Translations under genes and position numbers: made by a program
Notes under the pieces: generated by a model
Seen by the model: only the letters and a program-made list of their open reading frames with translations
Databases searched by the model: none
Told to the model about the DNA's origin: nothing
Shown: positions 11,964 to 23,946 of the stretch, piece after piece
How positions within the stretch are numbered: position 1 is the first letter of the stretch
How the letters are laid out: each line of letters starts with the position of its first letter
NCBI GenBank assembly: GCA_900073065.1
Contig: FJOG01000031.1
Span: 109,404-173,403, forward strand
Reading direction: 5' to 3'
From: Phialocephala subalpina
Taxonomy: Eukaryota; Ascomycota; Leotiomycetes; Helotiales; Mollisiaceae
Length of the DNA stretch: 64,000 nucleotides

Positions 11964-14171
11964 TCAACTCAGTCCCAACTCCCGATACCTTGCCCCAGCG
12001 TTCGGCTTCCTCCCTAAAAACTGCTCCATTAACTCCATCCCATTTCGACTGCCACCCCTTTGTAGTACCGTCTCTCTATATCGCATCCCCACACTCTTAC
12101 TCATTGGATCTTCCTCAAACATCTCCGTAAACAAGTCTTGGGCATAAGTCTTTCCCAACGGGTAAGCATAATACCCCGCATCATAGCCTCTCACAATCGC
12201 GCCTAGTCTTGAACTTCCATGTCCCCACTCCCATCCTTCCTCGTCATCTAATCCATCCATGAGTGTAATTTCCTTCATCATCTTATTCCACATCTCACTC
12301 AAATTCATGCCCTCGACTTCTTCTCGAGATGACGGAGAATGGATCGCCATATCGAACATCGCGATATGGATCTGTCTCAAAGTAGCCAACGCCTCGTTAG
12401 TTCTCCTACTCTTCACCAAGTTGTTGATCGTCTCATCCTCCAAGATCTCCGCTGGCCTCTCTTTCCCATCATTTCCTGCTAATTCTTGCCATGCAGTGAA
12501 CATTTCAGTAGAGAGATAGGAGTAGTGACGTCCAAGTGATTTAATAATTGAAGGTGTCCACCACCAATTCTCCAACATAATCGAAGGGATCTCGACAAAG
12601 TCTCGTGCGCAAGCTGTGCCGTGGAAGGTGGCGTATGTGGTGCGAGAGCCGAGGTTGTGGATTGCGTGTCCCAGTTCGTGGAAGAGGGATCGGATTGAGT
12701 CGTGTGAAAGGAGGGTGGGTTTGTGGGGTGTGGAGGAGGGGAGGTTCATCACTAGGGCTGAGGAGGGGTGGTAGTATGTTCCATCTTCCTTCGTATAACC
12801 CTGGATTGTGTCAGTAAAGGAAGAGATTAGGAGAGGCAGGGGGTTAGGAACAGGCTGAAGGAGGTAATGCCCCGCATGATTGTATTTGTTCTCTCGAGGG
12901 AAGAGATCGAGGTAAAGGTACCCCAGGAAGTCCCCGCCACCGTCATCATCGTTCCAAACACTGTAGAGAGAAACCGAGTCGTGCCATACCATGACATGTT
13001 CAGGTCTGAAGTTGGAGTACTGATTAGGTGTAATGCTGTTGAACTCAAGGCCAAATAGTTGAGAGAAGGTTGTAAGCATTCCAGCTAATGTTGGTTCGAG
13101 AGTGAAATACTCAGAGAACAGCTTCTCGTGGAAGGAATTTGTTCGGATTTTGCTGATGTTAGTGTAATAGTTGTAATCCCAAATGTAGAACATGTCGTTT
13201 TCATTCTCACCCTCCACTTGAGCCTTGAGCTCCTTCAATGCTTGGAGCTGAACCATCGCGATTGGAGTCAACTTCTCCCTGATATTATTGAGAAAGTCGT
13301 TGACAAAGTCCGTTGACGCCGCCATCTTCACCTCAAGTTGAAATTCAGCGTGATTCTTGTATCCTAGCAACCTCGCAGCTTCGTCTCGGAGAAGAACGAT
13401 CTCCTTCAGTCTTGGTACGTTATCAGGACATCTATTGTCGTTGCCGATGTAAATCTTCCTCCTGGTGGCTGGATTGGTTGCATACTTCAATACGGTATCG
13501 AGATATGGTTTCTTGAAAGGGAGCCATAATTTTTTTTCATTCTCCCCTTCTCCGGATTTGAGGCCCTTCAGAGTGTTTTCTGGCAGGCCGTCGAGGTCCT
13601 CGATATCGAGCCAGGTCCCAGCGCTTGTGTTGATGCTTTTCCTCGCCGCGATTAGTTTCTCGTGAAGTTCCTTTTTAATCTCAGTGAATCTAGCTCGCTT
13701 CTCTGCGTCTTCAATTCCCATCCCGTTCCTAGCAAACTCTTGATGTTTGTGCTCGAGATAGAATTGCGATTCTGCATCAAGCTTTTCACCCCGCTTGGAA
13801 ACGGCATCGAAAAGTCGAAAAAGATCTTCTCGCATCAATGTCTGCGATTCGAATTCTGTAAATAGGATCTCGGAAGCGCTGCTTGCTTCTCGCAAGTCTG
13901 ATGATGTTGATGTAGAGTTGTAGGATTTGGAGATCTTTCGTTGCCGAAGTGACTCGTTCTCGTCATGCGCCAGGGGGAGCAAGACATTGGCGAATGTGGC
14001 ATCTTCCGGGCAGATTAAGGCGATGAGGCTATCTTGCAGGGTTCGAGTTCTGTCGATGATTGATTGGGTGTTTGAGATTAGACTTTCGGGGGTTGCGTTC
14101 AAGTTCGGAGGGGCCTGTGGAGGCATCTTGAAAGACGAGGAAGCCATATTTTGTTGGAAGAGGAAAAACAA
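11964..14171 (-). CDS. M3 family metallopeptidase (thimet oligopeptidase / saccharolysin-like)
   Basis: Single open frame of 735 aa, full length for the family (about 680-740). The zinc site HELGH is at residues 498-502 and the third ligand is Glu527 in DFVEIPS; the family context FHELGHAIH and FHGTACARDFVE is intact. The enzyme cleaves short peptides in cytosol or mitochondria, a late step of peptide turnover. The first Met is at 14171; a second Met (MASSSF, residue 9) could equally be the start. No clear mitochondrial presequence is visible. It is convergent with the hydrolase-oxygenase gene (164 bp between stops). Confidence 0.93.
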   Translation of the reverse strand: MFFLFQQNMASSSFKMPPQAPPNLNATPESLISNTQSIIDRTRTLQDSLIALICPEDATFANVLLPLAHDENESLRQRKISKSYNSTSTSSDLREASSASEILFTEFESQTLMREDLFRLFDAVSKRGEKLDAESQFYLEHKHQEFARNGMGIEDAEKRARFTEIKKELHEKLIAARKSINTSAGTWLDIEDLDGLPENTLKGLKSGEGENEKKLWLPFKKPYLDTVLKYATNPATRRKIYIGNDNRCPDNVPRLKEIVLLRDEAARLLGYKNHAEFQLEVKMAASTDFVNDFLNNIREKLTPIAMVQLQALKELKAQVEGENENDMFYIWDYNYYTNISKIRTNSFHEKLFSEYFTLEPTLAGMLTTFSQLFGLEFNSITPNQYSNFRPEHVMVWHDSVSLYSVWNDDDGGGDFLGYLYLDLFPRENKYNHAGHYLLQPVPNPLPLLISSFTDTIQGYTKEDGTYYHPSSALVMNLPSSTPHKPTLLSHDSIRSLFHELGHAIHNLGSRTTYATFHGTACARDFVEIPSIMLENWWWTPSIIKSLGRHYSYLSTEMFTAWQELAGNDGKERPAEILEDETINNLVKSRRTNEALATLRQIHIAMFDMAIHSPSSREEVEGMNLSEMWNKMMKEITLMDGLDDEEGWEWGHGSSRLGAIVRGYDAGYYAYPLGKTYAQDLFTEMFEEDPMSKSVGMRYRETVLQRGGSRNGMELMEQFLGRKPNAGARYRELGLS

Positions 14172-14416
14172 AAACGATTATGAATACCACGATGAAGACC
14201 GTCTTTCTTCTCTTTATATATTTCTTGGCTAAAGTATCCCACTCGCACACAATCTCTGATCTGCATCCGAATTCATGCATTAGAAATCCCAGTCGAAACA
14301 GACATCCTCCGGCGAGACGAATCTGGAAGGCGTGAGAACTCGGGGACGCACTACAACACCACAAAATCCTTCTTCTACAATAAGGAAACTGTTGCCGCAA
14401 AGTAGGTCGTTCCATT

Positions 14417-14907
14417 ATGCAGTCCTCGAGAGTTTTGAGCTCAAGGAGCTCGACGCGCAACTTGCGCAAAACTCAACTCGCATCGCCTTCCGCATCCTGT
14501 GCCCAACGATGCAGTAAGTTCATCACGGCCGATCCACTGGTTGTGGTACAGAATTCGTTCGCATTCCCCCTATCAAGAAAAGAGTCCGGTCAGGAATGCA
14601 TAACGAAGAAAGAGAAGATGACGGGAAGAGCAAAGGCGATTCAACCCCGCAATCAACCCTGCAATTGAATCCATTTGCTAACATGAGAGGTTCCAGTACC
14701 TTGGAGCATAAATCAAAGACAAGTGTGCACGTTTTGCTACGAGTTGGAGCGGTCGTCTTCGTAACCGTGATTGTGACTGAAACTCAAGGGGGGCAAATCA
14801 GCAATCAACTCATTTTGGACATCTGGAGCAAGGTTAAGATCAGGAGGAGGAGTTGTTCTGGCACGTTGGAGTCGTATTTCGTGGAGTCATGGCATATATG
14901 CTATTGA
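14417..14907 (+). CDS. Possible small gene with basic Ser/Arg-rich N-terminus (weak)
   Basis: Exons 14417-14513 and 14552-14907 can be joined in frame (150 aa) across a 38-nt GT-AG intron (gtaagt...gtacag), which is short for this window. The N-terminus (MQSSRVLSSRSSTRNLRK) is rich in Ser/Arg and lacks acidic residues, like a mitochondrial presequence. A hydrophobic stretch (GAVVFVTVIV) sits near residue 100. I do not recognise the family, and the C-terminal part looks unlike a conserved domain, so it may be a 5' fragment or chance. It is divergent from the M3 peptidase (245 bp apart). Confidence 0.25.
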
Positions 14908-15203
14908 GAATGTTGTGTAGGTGGCAGGAGCGCGTCATGGGCGACTATGTTTATTCACTGCTCAGCTCTGGGACACACATAAGTCAAGGCTGTAAATGCC
15001 TAAGGCTGCTCAAGAATGTTGGCTGAAAAAAATTAATTTCAAGAATAGCTCTGATTATCGTTGTTGATGTGGCAGGACTGTAATGAGCGTCGTTCATATA
15101 GCCAAACAAACTCAATCAAAAACCTTGGGGAAATAGTATTCCTTCAAAGTATTCCTGGGGACAGAAATTCGTGAAACACTCGCGTGGCTAGCTAAGTTTC
15201 TGC

Positions 15204-17502
15204 TTAAAACCTTCCGGAAGTGACAACCATTCCGTTATCCGTCAGCCGGACATTCAAGCTGTCGGTCTTCTTCCTTGCCTCCTCAAAGTGCTCAATATCT
15301 CCTATATTGTCTCGAATCTCCTCAGTTGGAGCTAGCAGCGTAGCCAGAGCCCAACTTTTCATCGCCGGTACCTTCATTCTGTACGTGGAGATTACAGTAA
15401 TGAATAGAAAGGAGATTGATAGGACGAGCTGCGAAGCGAGAAATACGAGCCAGCCCCATTTGATATGAACGAAAGTTTCATCCTTCCAGACAGTGCCGTT
15501 GACAGTTGTGTTGGATATAGAGCGCATACTACAGAAGAGTTAATCAGAATATAAGTCTCAAAAGAAGTCAAAGTGGAAAGGTCAAGACTTACAGGTTGGT
15601 AAGACTATTAGCAGTGCTATTGTAGAAAATGCCCAACCGCTCAAATTGTACTGCAGGGTCGAGGAGGAGGTGGCTCTCGTATGTGTCGTATATAACATTA
15701 GCGAGAGCAAGAGATTGAATATTTGTTAGATAAAGGCCTGGATCCTTGTTGCCATTGTCTGCAAAGGTAGCAAGATCTGTCGGCTGTAGATACAGATCCA
15801 CACTTTGGATGTCCTTAGCTCTGGCTGAGTAATTTGTCGACGGATCATCCGGATCAATGAGGATCATATCTCCATCAATATACGGTATAGTTGCACATTT
15901 CGACTGCGTCCCAAAAGGCGTGCCTTTCGAGAAAGAGCAGCCTCTGGTCAAGTTTCCTATGTTGTCTGGGACCGGTGCTGGAATATAACTGGAGTTTATG
16001 ATGGTGGTAGATGAGTGTGACTGAGAAACCTGTGTCTCGTATGTGTTTAAACATAGGTGGAGTGCTACTTCAATAGCTTCAAACTTCCAGGGTGCCTCGC
16101 TTGTTCGATTAGAACCCGCATATGTAATATTGCCGGCATTGCTCCAGATAAGTATCATGTATTCAAATGCGGCAAATCCCATGTTGGTGTCGTTCACAAA
16201 CGCAATTGTCTTATTAGACGGCAGAGCCATGTAAGAAATTGATGCCGGAGTTACAAACGAGACACCGCTATTTCAATACCAGTGAGCCTGGTGATCGCTA
16301 GTCAGGATATCGAGACCGACTTACTTTGGCAGACTAGCATTCCAAGCGGTCGTTCCATTTTCAGCAATTATGCCCTCCCAAGCCGGGTAGAGCCAGTCAG
16401 CGGATGTGGAATTTTGAATTGCAGACACGTTCAAAAGCGACGTTATATTAGCTGCCGTGGCGCAAGTTCCCACTGATTTGTATCGGGGAAAGGAGCAATC
16501 GGCAGAAGAACAATTTGCATCCATAGGTAAGATTGGGTTGTCAAAGGTGCTTATACCTCCGGCAAAAATGGCATGCCACACACTGAAACCATCGCGTGCC
16601 TTAAAGTGGCTAGTTGTCGGAACAGTGGCTATTCCATCGACGCGGGATTTTCGCAAAGGGTATGCAATCATCTGTTGCGTGACAGGTGATGTGACCATTC
16701 CGAGAAGAGATATTACAGCTCCAACTGTGGTTATATGCCTAAAGTATTGAATGAGCCAAAGAGACAGAGAGTAGATTTTGATTCGAGATCTAACACTTAC
16801 TTCAAGTGGAACCGGCCCAAAATCCAAAAAGAGCCCCAAACACTACGGCTCGCAGAGTCAACAGCAAGAAAGTCTGTTAGAGGTCTTTCTTTGTGCTTCA
16901 ACATGTTCCACTTCCACTGACTAGTGGCCTCGGCAACTGATAACATGAATGCCGCCTTTGTAAGAGTTGTGAAGAAGGCAAGGAAGGTATTGAGTGTAAT
17001 GGACATTGGCAAAGTAGGGAGAGCCTTGCCGTCGTAGACTCTAAGGACGGCAATAATCACTATACCAGCTGATCAGATTCCACTTCCTGGCACCTCCTTG
17101 ATATGCATTCTTGGACATACCGATAAGCGACGCCAAGCTCAAGACGCAGAAGGAGATTTCGGCCATCCAAGCTAATACACCAAAAGATGATGCTTCCGGA
17201 CCATTCGTTGCAGGGATTTCAGTGATATTTTCGATTATCACTGACTTCAGCATCTGGGTTGTATTTGATGCCGGAGAGCGGGACGCGGCAATATGGGTGA
17301 CAGTTTCTGTAGTTTCTTCGATAGGCGACCCAATCTCAGTGACTGCTCGTGAGTTTACATCAGTAATCGAACTTCCATCTTGACCTTCGGTTCCAATCTC
17401 GGGATCAGGAGTAGATTGACTGTTGGTCACGACACTAGAGTTCCGAGGATAAAAGTTACCTCCAACAATAAGTGGGGTTGGATAATGTTCGGAATTCTCC
17501 AT
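15204..17502 (-). CDS. DUF3176 family membrane protein, 684 aa
   Basis: Five exons: complement of 15204-15528, 15593-16267, 16325-16738, 16801-17059 and 17121-17502. All four introns are GT-AG and frame-preserving (2055 nt). The N-terminal ~110 residues are Ser/Thr/Glu-rich and probably disordered. The DUF3176 block follows: WMAEISFCVLSLASLI, VYDGKALPTLPMSITLNT, LTKAAFMLSVAEATSQWKW, ERPLTDFLAVDSASRSVWGS, then AVISLLGMVTSPVTQQMIAY. A long, N-glycosylation-rich extracellular region comes next, and a last membrane helix (WGWLVFLASQLVLSISFLF) precedes a cytoplasmic tail. Members are common and multicopy in Pezizomycotina and have no assigned function. Confidence 0.92.
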
Positions 17503-19540
17503 GTTTCGAGCTTGAGTAATAAAACTCTGTTCAAGACCTTATGATTAAGAACTATCTTTGCAAGAACTCAAAATCTCAATCATCAGTGAAGTGTAGTCAA
17601 GGTGCGGTAGACATTCTTACAGTGTTCGAGATGGCCCTCTGTCTTTGATCACGGATCGGTCTTGTTGCAGCCATCATATATCGCAGTTAGCCCAACGTAA
17701 ATATAGAGTCAATAGATATTAGCCAAATGACTAGATAACATCCTCAGCAGCCCTATTTCAGCCCCCAAATACCACAGCCTTCCTAACAGAGACATTAAAG
17801 ATCAATCAATATTTAGAAAGATAATAATATCGACAGATCTTTTGCGTCTAATGCTACGTTGCAGATTGTATTCTTCCGGTGAAGCTATAGTATTACTGTA
17901 CGCTAGAGTGTCAAAAGCGGCCAGTGGTTTGTAATCGGCAATTCTGCTGGGAATCTTGCATTGCGCCTTTTTGAGGTATATCCCAAAAGTCATATTTCAG
18001 GGTGTGCCTACAATCGGGGCGGAAAGATTGGGTGGTATCTGTATTTTCACAGGGTATCGGTACTATTATATCTGCCGATGCAATGAGGATGTTTTGAATC
18101 GCTTAAAAGCGACCACTCGCGTCTTTCCCTCCGTATGCAAGATGCAGTTCGCTTCTTGCAGATAGATCCCCGCGTGGGTCAAAGCCATAATTTAATATAT
18201 AATTGCATAGACGAGGCCGCAGCTATTAGGCTTGATGTTTGGGACCGCAATAGTGGCGCGAGAAAATGTTGTGAGAAACAGGACGACAGAAGGCAGCTTG
18301 TACATTTTTAAAAGGATGGGATTAAGGGTGCCTATATAATTAGAAAGGAATGGTTTGAATAAGCAGCTATGTTCATATAACAGAAGAAAGTGCGGCTCTC
18401 AAAAGCAAATATTGAATGGTAAGACATTGAATCTTATTCAGGAACCGTGTCTCTGTGGTGCATCAAGCGCACTCGTCAAGTTCTTATAATGTGGGACAAT
18501 TCCGCGCCACAACATAAAATTCAGAAGTGGATATGCAGCCCGAGGCAACCCAGCCTCCACATGAAGTTCTTCAAAAGCACTGGCGGCGTTTGCGCTGTGA
18601 TGAGCAGAGCAGCCGGTGGCCTTGGCACTTGCACACCGCCCATCCGTCTGAAACTCTCCATTCTGCACCCAATCTACTCGTAAAGCTTGCATGTCGAGAA
18701 CGTTTCTTGACTTGCGCCTTCTCACCACCATGGCGACTCCGAGGCCTAGGAGGGAAACGGTAACACGTGACTAGGCAAAAATTGAACTTGAGATGCATCG
18801 AAGAATAAGATGATTGAGGAAAAACGGAACTATCGGCCAATATTATTCCATCTGAAGGATTCAGGGCTTGTTAAAATGTGGGCTGTGAGGCGTGAAGAGA
18901 AGAGAAGTGGCTGGGAAGACTGACCACCAGAGAGAGATATGAGATATCGGTCGAATGATTGATCTGTACCGAATCCTGTACCAGCTGTGCCAATGCCAGC
19001 CGCCTCGAGATGATTCTATATCGTTTTCGAAGGAGTGAAGAAAGTTAGGACGAAGCGGGCATGGGGACATCGAGGGAAGATCCGGCGTCTCATCGGCTGA
19101 AGGATGCTGAAATAAAACACTCGTAGGGACGAGCGCGTTGCTGCGTATGCGATCTGAACGTTTGAGTGTCAAGAGACGGACTGCTTGGTTGAACAAATGC
19201 GAAAGCGAAGGAGAACAGGAAGGAGATATGGTGTTTTGATTTCGTATTGTTGTCACGCGTCTCACTAACTTAGCGTGCTGGCTTATATCCTGTGCCTCAT
19301 ATGAAACGTCAATTCCCATCAACTACAACCAAAACACTTTTCTCGCCTTTGATTCTTACTCGATGAAGGGCGGTAACTCATCACACCTTCTTTCCAAAAG
19401 GGCGACAGCCTCCCTTGGTTGCTCAACGACCAGTCGGTCAATCGACTTTCGACTCGGTGGATCCTCATCAGCATGGGCAAATTCTTGACTTCTACCAACC
19501 TCTGACCCATGAAATCGCGATTTTAACGCTGAGCCGTATC
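17503..19540. other. Intergenic, 2 kb
   Basis: Left part is the promoter side of the DUF3176 gene; it includes AT-rich DNA around 18180-18420. The short ORFs on either strand (longest 18861-19322 minus) have no motif, and I could not splice them to a convincing partner. No RNA gene seen. Confidence 0.55.
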
Positions 19541-20518
19541 ATGGCTCCAACAGACTTGAAACCCTCAGCGAAAAGCTCTCCAAAGACTGAGAAAGGACTC
19601 TACGGTCACGTGTCTATCGTAAGTGTTCAGAATTTCACTGGAGGCAGCTTTGAGGAGGAGGAAGGAGAGGAGGACGAAGAGAACGATGATAGTTTATGGT
19701 CACTACTACAACTCGCTTCAGCTCAAGGAGACATTGATGCTGTCTCGAAGCTTCTTCACGATGGTGCAAATCCCAACGAGCCACCCAAGGGATGGTATGG
19801 AAAGACCGCTCTGCAAGCTGCTTCAGTAGCAGGGCATCTTTCTGTTGTGAAAGTACTTCTGAAAGCTGGAGCCCAGGTCGACGCGCCAGGCGGGAACAAT
19901 GGTGGACACACAGCCCTGACTCTGGCTGCCGGTGAGGGGTACACCCACATCATCGATATCTTGCTTGCAGCTGGAGCAGATGTGAATGTTCCCCCACATC
20001 GCTACACTGGAAGGACTCCTATTCAAGCAGCAGCCGAAGCAGGACATATCAATGTGGTCAAGAAGCTCCTTGGTATTGGTGCAGACATCAACGCTGAGCC
20101 CGCACACAATGCCGGCAGGACGGCTCTCCAAGGCGCAGCGGGCAATGGACATCTTGAGCTTGTGGACTTCCTTCTCTCTAGAGGAGCAGAAGTCAACACA
20201 CCGTTGAAGAAGTACAAAGGCTTGACAGCGTTGCAAGGAGCAGCTTTGAGGGATCATCTCGAGGTCCTTGACAGACTTTTGGACGCAGGCGCAGATGTCA
20301 ATGCGTCAGGAAGCTATCTCAATGGCTACACGGCATTGGCGGCGGCATCTGAGGCTGGCAATATGAGGATCGTGAAAAGACTGCTGGAAGTTGGCGCCGA
20401 TGCTACGATCACCTCTGGCAATAAGCATTGGACCCCGCTTCAAATCGCGAACTTTCGAGGTCATGAGGAAATCGTTACTGTATTGCGGGACGCTGGATCC
20501 CAGGGAGAAACACAGTGA
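19541..20518 (+). CDS. Ankyrin-repeat protein
   Basis: Open frame without intron. I place the start at the ATG at 19541 (MAPTDLKPS, 325 aa); the frame is open upstream to 19415, so an N-terminal extension of 42 residues is possible. After a Ser/Lys-rich leader and an acidic run (EEEEGEEDEEND), about eight ankyrin repeats fill the rest. Their unit is near 36 residues, slightly longer than the classic 33, and most repeats carry the TALQ-AA-GH pattern followed by LL-GADVN. Ankyrin repeats bind protein partners; with no other domain the partner is unknown. The high regularity between repeats suggests recent internal expansion or strong structural constraint. Confidence 0.88.
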   Translation: MAPTDLKPSAKSSPKTEKGLYGHVSIVSVQNFTGGSFEEEEGEEDEENDDSLWSLLQLASAQGDIDAVSKLLHDGANPNEPPKGWYGKTALQAASVAGHLSVVKVLLKAGAQVDAPGGNNGGHTALTLAAGEGYTHIIDILLAAGADVNVPPHRYTGRTPIQAAAEAGHINVVKKLLGIGADINAEPAHNAGRTALQGAAGNGHLELVDFLLSRGAEVNTPLKKYKGLTALQGAALRDHLEVLDRLLDAGADVNASGSYLNGYTALAAASEAGNMRIVKRLLEVGADATITSGNKHWTPLQIANFRGHEEIVTVLRDAGSQGETQ

Positions 20519-20994
20519 CCAGTCTCATCTCCTAGCATCTACAGCGCCATGGAGATTTAATTCGATCAAAATATCCCACCTCGACATGTGCTTCCAACGG
20601 GGCGAGGTGTGGATATCATATCTTGGGGTGTGTCATAATCTCATCGGAGCTGGCCGCGATAGGGAACAACGGCAAGAAATCTGGGGAAGCAGACCCCACT
20701 CCAGAACTTAACGATGACACAGAAAATTTCAGAGACTTCCAAGGAGATTGATACTCGGTTGTCCCCTATGCAAGTGGGATCTCGTGTATCTTCATACCTT
20801 GATACCGGAATACGCCTTGAGTGAGAAGTTTTCACAAGGCGAGGAAGATCTAGGAGCATCTTGGTTTCAGCATCTACGCGAACTGCACTTTCCTCGAATT
20901 CTTCTGCTTGAATATGCACTTGCATTCATCCAAATTTTGAAAAGTCATCTTGAATTGTTCACAACGTCTTCCTTCACCTTCATCACGAGTCACG
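20519..20994. other. Intergenic, 0.5 kb
   Basis: Promoter side of the amidohydrolase gene; ends in a CT/CA-rich leader before the start codon. Nothing else supported. Confidence 0.6.
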
Positions 20995-22481
20995 ATGTCC
21001 GACCCAACCTCAACACTTTTTACCAGCTGCACAATCATCACCATCAACTCGTCACGAGAGGTGATACTGAACGGATACATCCTCATCACCAACTCCCTCA
21101 TAACATCAATCGGCAAATCCACCTCTCTACCTCCTCTCTCACCAAACACAACAATCATCTCCCTCAAAGGTCGCATCGTCACTCCCGGCCTAATAAACAC
21201 TCACGCCCACCTAGCACAATCCCTCCTCCGCGGTCTAGCCGAAGACCTCCCGCTTCACTCCTGGCTTTGCGATGCTATCTGGCCGCTTGAAGCAAGTTAT
21301 GATGCAGATGATGGGTATGTGGCTGCGAGGTTGACGATTGCGGAGATGTTGAAGAGTGGGACGACGTGTTTTCTTGAAGCTATGCTTACACATCGCTCTG
21401 GGTTTGAGAATGTGGTGAGGGCGGTTGGAGAGAGTGGTATTAGGGCTTGTCTTGTGAGTTCCCCTGATATCGTACAATGAAAGTGAGGAATCTTATGGAC
21501 AAATAGGGGAAATTGGTGAAGTTCGAAGAAAGCAACAAGGAACTCAACATCACCGATCCCCGCGACAAAGATATCTCATCAATGTCCGTTTCATCCATGC
21601 TTTCGGCCCATCAAGCCCATCACGGATCCTTCAACAACCGCCTTCACGTTTGGGCCGCTGCCGGTACTCCTCGAGGCTCCCCATTATCATCTCACCTCGG
21701 AATAGGAGAAGCGTGTCGAGAACATGACATCGGACTCACAATGCATTGCGCCGAGGCTCCAAAGGATTTAATAATCTATCGAGATAGCTATGGAATGTCG
21801 CCCATGCAATTTTGTGAGAAAGCGAAATTGACAGGGAAGAAGACAGTGCTAGCGCACATGGTACATCTCGATGTCTTCACCGATCTTGAGATCTTGAAGC
21901 AGACCGGAACAACAGTAGGACATAACCCCAACTCTAACTGCAAACTCGCTTCCGGCATTGCAAAGATACCCGAAATGCTCGATGCAGGAGTCAATGTGTC
22001 TCTGGGAACAGATGGAGCTCCGTGTGGCAATGCATACGATATGTTCAGAGAGATGCATTTGGCAGGCATCATTCACAAAGGTGCGAATTGTGATGCGGGG
22101 TTGGTGGGTGCGGAGACGGTGTTGGAGATGGCCACTATCAACGGTGCTCGCGCCCTAGGACTCGAGAAGGAGATCGGGAGTTTGGAGGTTGGGAAGAAAG
22201 CTGATTTCGTTATCATCAATCCCAAAGGTTTGCATTGCGCGCCGTGGGACGAGGAACAAGTGTTGGAAGGGGGCGTGGATCCGATGACAGCGGTTGTATA
22301 CAGCTGCACCGGTGCTGATGTGGAGATGGTGCTCGTAGATGGAGAAATTCTGGTCCAGGATGGGAAGTTGTTGAAGATGGATGAAGTGGAGATCATGGTC
22401 GCTGCGAGGAAATCAATTAAGGGGATTAGAGAGAGGTCCGGTGTAAAGGCGGTTAATAGGAAAGGATGGAGATATATTTAG
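20995..22481 (+). CDS. Amidohydrolase-superfamily deaminase/chlorohydrolase-like enzyme
   Basis: Exons 20995-21453 and 21507-22481 give 477 aa across a GT-AG intron. Family landmarks: TPGLINTHAHLAQSLLRGL with metal ligands His70 and His72, a third His in TMHCAE, a fourth in VLAHMVHL, a substrate-side HNPNSN-like block (GHNPNSNCKLASG), and the metal/catalytic Asp in SLGTDGAPC. The C-terminus has the usual LEVGKKADFVIIN motif and the small beta-sandwich. This is the cytosine-deaminase-like (ATZ/TRZ, guanine and SAH/MTA deaminase) branch: Zn or Fe hydrolysis of amino or chloro groups from purine, pyrimidine or triazine rings. The exact substrate is not deducible. Complete and apparently functional. 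Confidence 0.92.
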
Positions 22482-23946
22482 TTGGAAATTCAAAAGTACT
22501 GTCATTTCAGAGAGCTTTGATTTTCAGACCTCAATTCTGCTCTTTATCTAAGAACCCGGTGAACTTCTTGATTTGCAACAGTATTCCAAACTTTGAAGTC
22601 AGTGTCCAAAAGATGTTAGGTGATGCCGAGGTGCAACGAATCCAAAGAGCAGATTTCGTTGCACATCAATATTTCAGCGGGACTGTCATACCTAATGAGG
22701 TTTGCTCATCATTGACACATTGTGATTGAATTGAGAAGATTTGTTGCATGCCGCGAAGGTCATCGTACAAAATTGGGCCCAAAGAATGATGGAACTACAC
22801 CATTCAAGCATACGCCACACCCGTACAATGTTTTGGTACATGTCGCAAAAGTTGCAGAAGCCTTCCTGAGATAGCTGGGTTCCTCCATTTTCAGAGCTGG
22901 ATAGAACTCCAGAAGTTCGGTCCCTGAAAATGAAGCGGATGTGGTCTACCACATGGTGACCATGGGGGCTCAACTTTTCCCGTTGGGGATGAAGGCTGGA
23001 GATTGCTGCATGTCTACAAAACTCTCTACAAAAATGTTTGAGAAAGAGGGGGTTCTTCGTAAATGAATTGCATATATTTATATGTCTCCACGTGACCTCG
23101 AGCTTCGACCCTTCCAGGTTCCACCCCATCTGCACTTGCCTTCAAGCTCATCCATTGCTTCTCCGACGTTCAAAGATTAGTAAATATTGCTCTAAATATC
23201 TGTAATAGACGAAACATGAAGCATTTTGTCCCATCCCGACTCAACAGCTGAAGCACCTCCAGGTCCACTCTAACCCGCTTGCTTAACAGACACAAGACGG
23301 GAAGCCGAGATGAAAAGACAACCGCCAAAGCAGTCAAGAAAACAAGCTTTCCCTCTCCAGTCTCAACAAAATAATGAACAAACAAGTAGTCACCATCCAT
23401 TGTCTTTAGAAACTGAAAATAAAACATGGAACCCCGTGATCTGACCCACGGCCGAGCACCTCGCCCGAACTCCCACTCTTGGCTCGACTACGGCTACCAC
23501 CGCTGATAGCTCCCCGCCACTAAGCTTTCATCCAATGAGAGATGCGTCGGAGGCAGCCGCTGATAGAGCTTCTATCTTCACGATAAGTTTGTAAGATGGG
23601 GATCTCCATTTCCGTGATGAGGGGCAAGTCTGGAGCTCGAAAGAAATTTGTCTTGGTGTTATATGACCACGAGGACGCGACAGAAGGATTCGGATGAAAG
23701 TGCCGGGACAGACCACAAAGTCAAAAGACGAAAGATATATAGGAACGGTCGAAGGTTGACAGGAAGAAGGAAAGAGCAAACAGCAAGAAAGTCAATGCCA
23801 TCGCCTTCTCTCTGCAGACATATTACCAGACACTCCTCACTTCCTCATACCATCCCGATACTCAACACCTCGCCACTTGGGAACTTCATCACACCACCCT
23901 CCATCTCAACCTATATCGTCCCATCAACACTCCTCCACCCCTCAAA
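22482..23946. other. Intergenic, 1.5 kb
   Basis: Only short ORFs on both strands, none with motifs. The last 150 bp is a CT-rich leader for the oxygenase gene. No repeats seen. Confidence 0.55.

Noticed and set aside
18861..19322. 153-aa minus-strand ORF
   Set aside because: Low-complexity, no motif; an alternative frame (LEAAGIGTAGTGFGTDQS) looked coding-like but no start or splice partner could be found.
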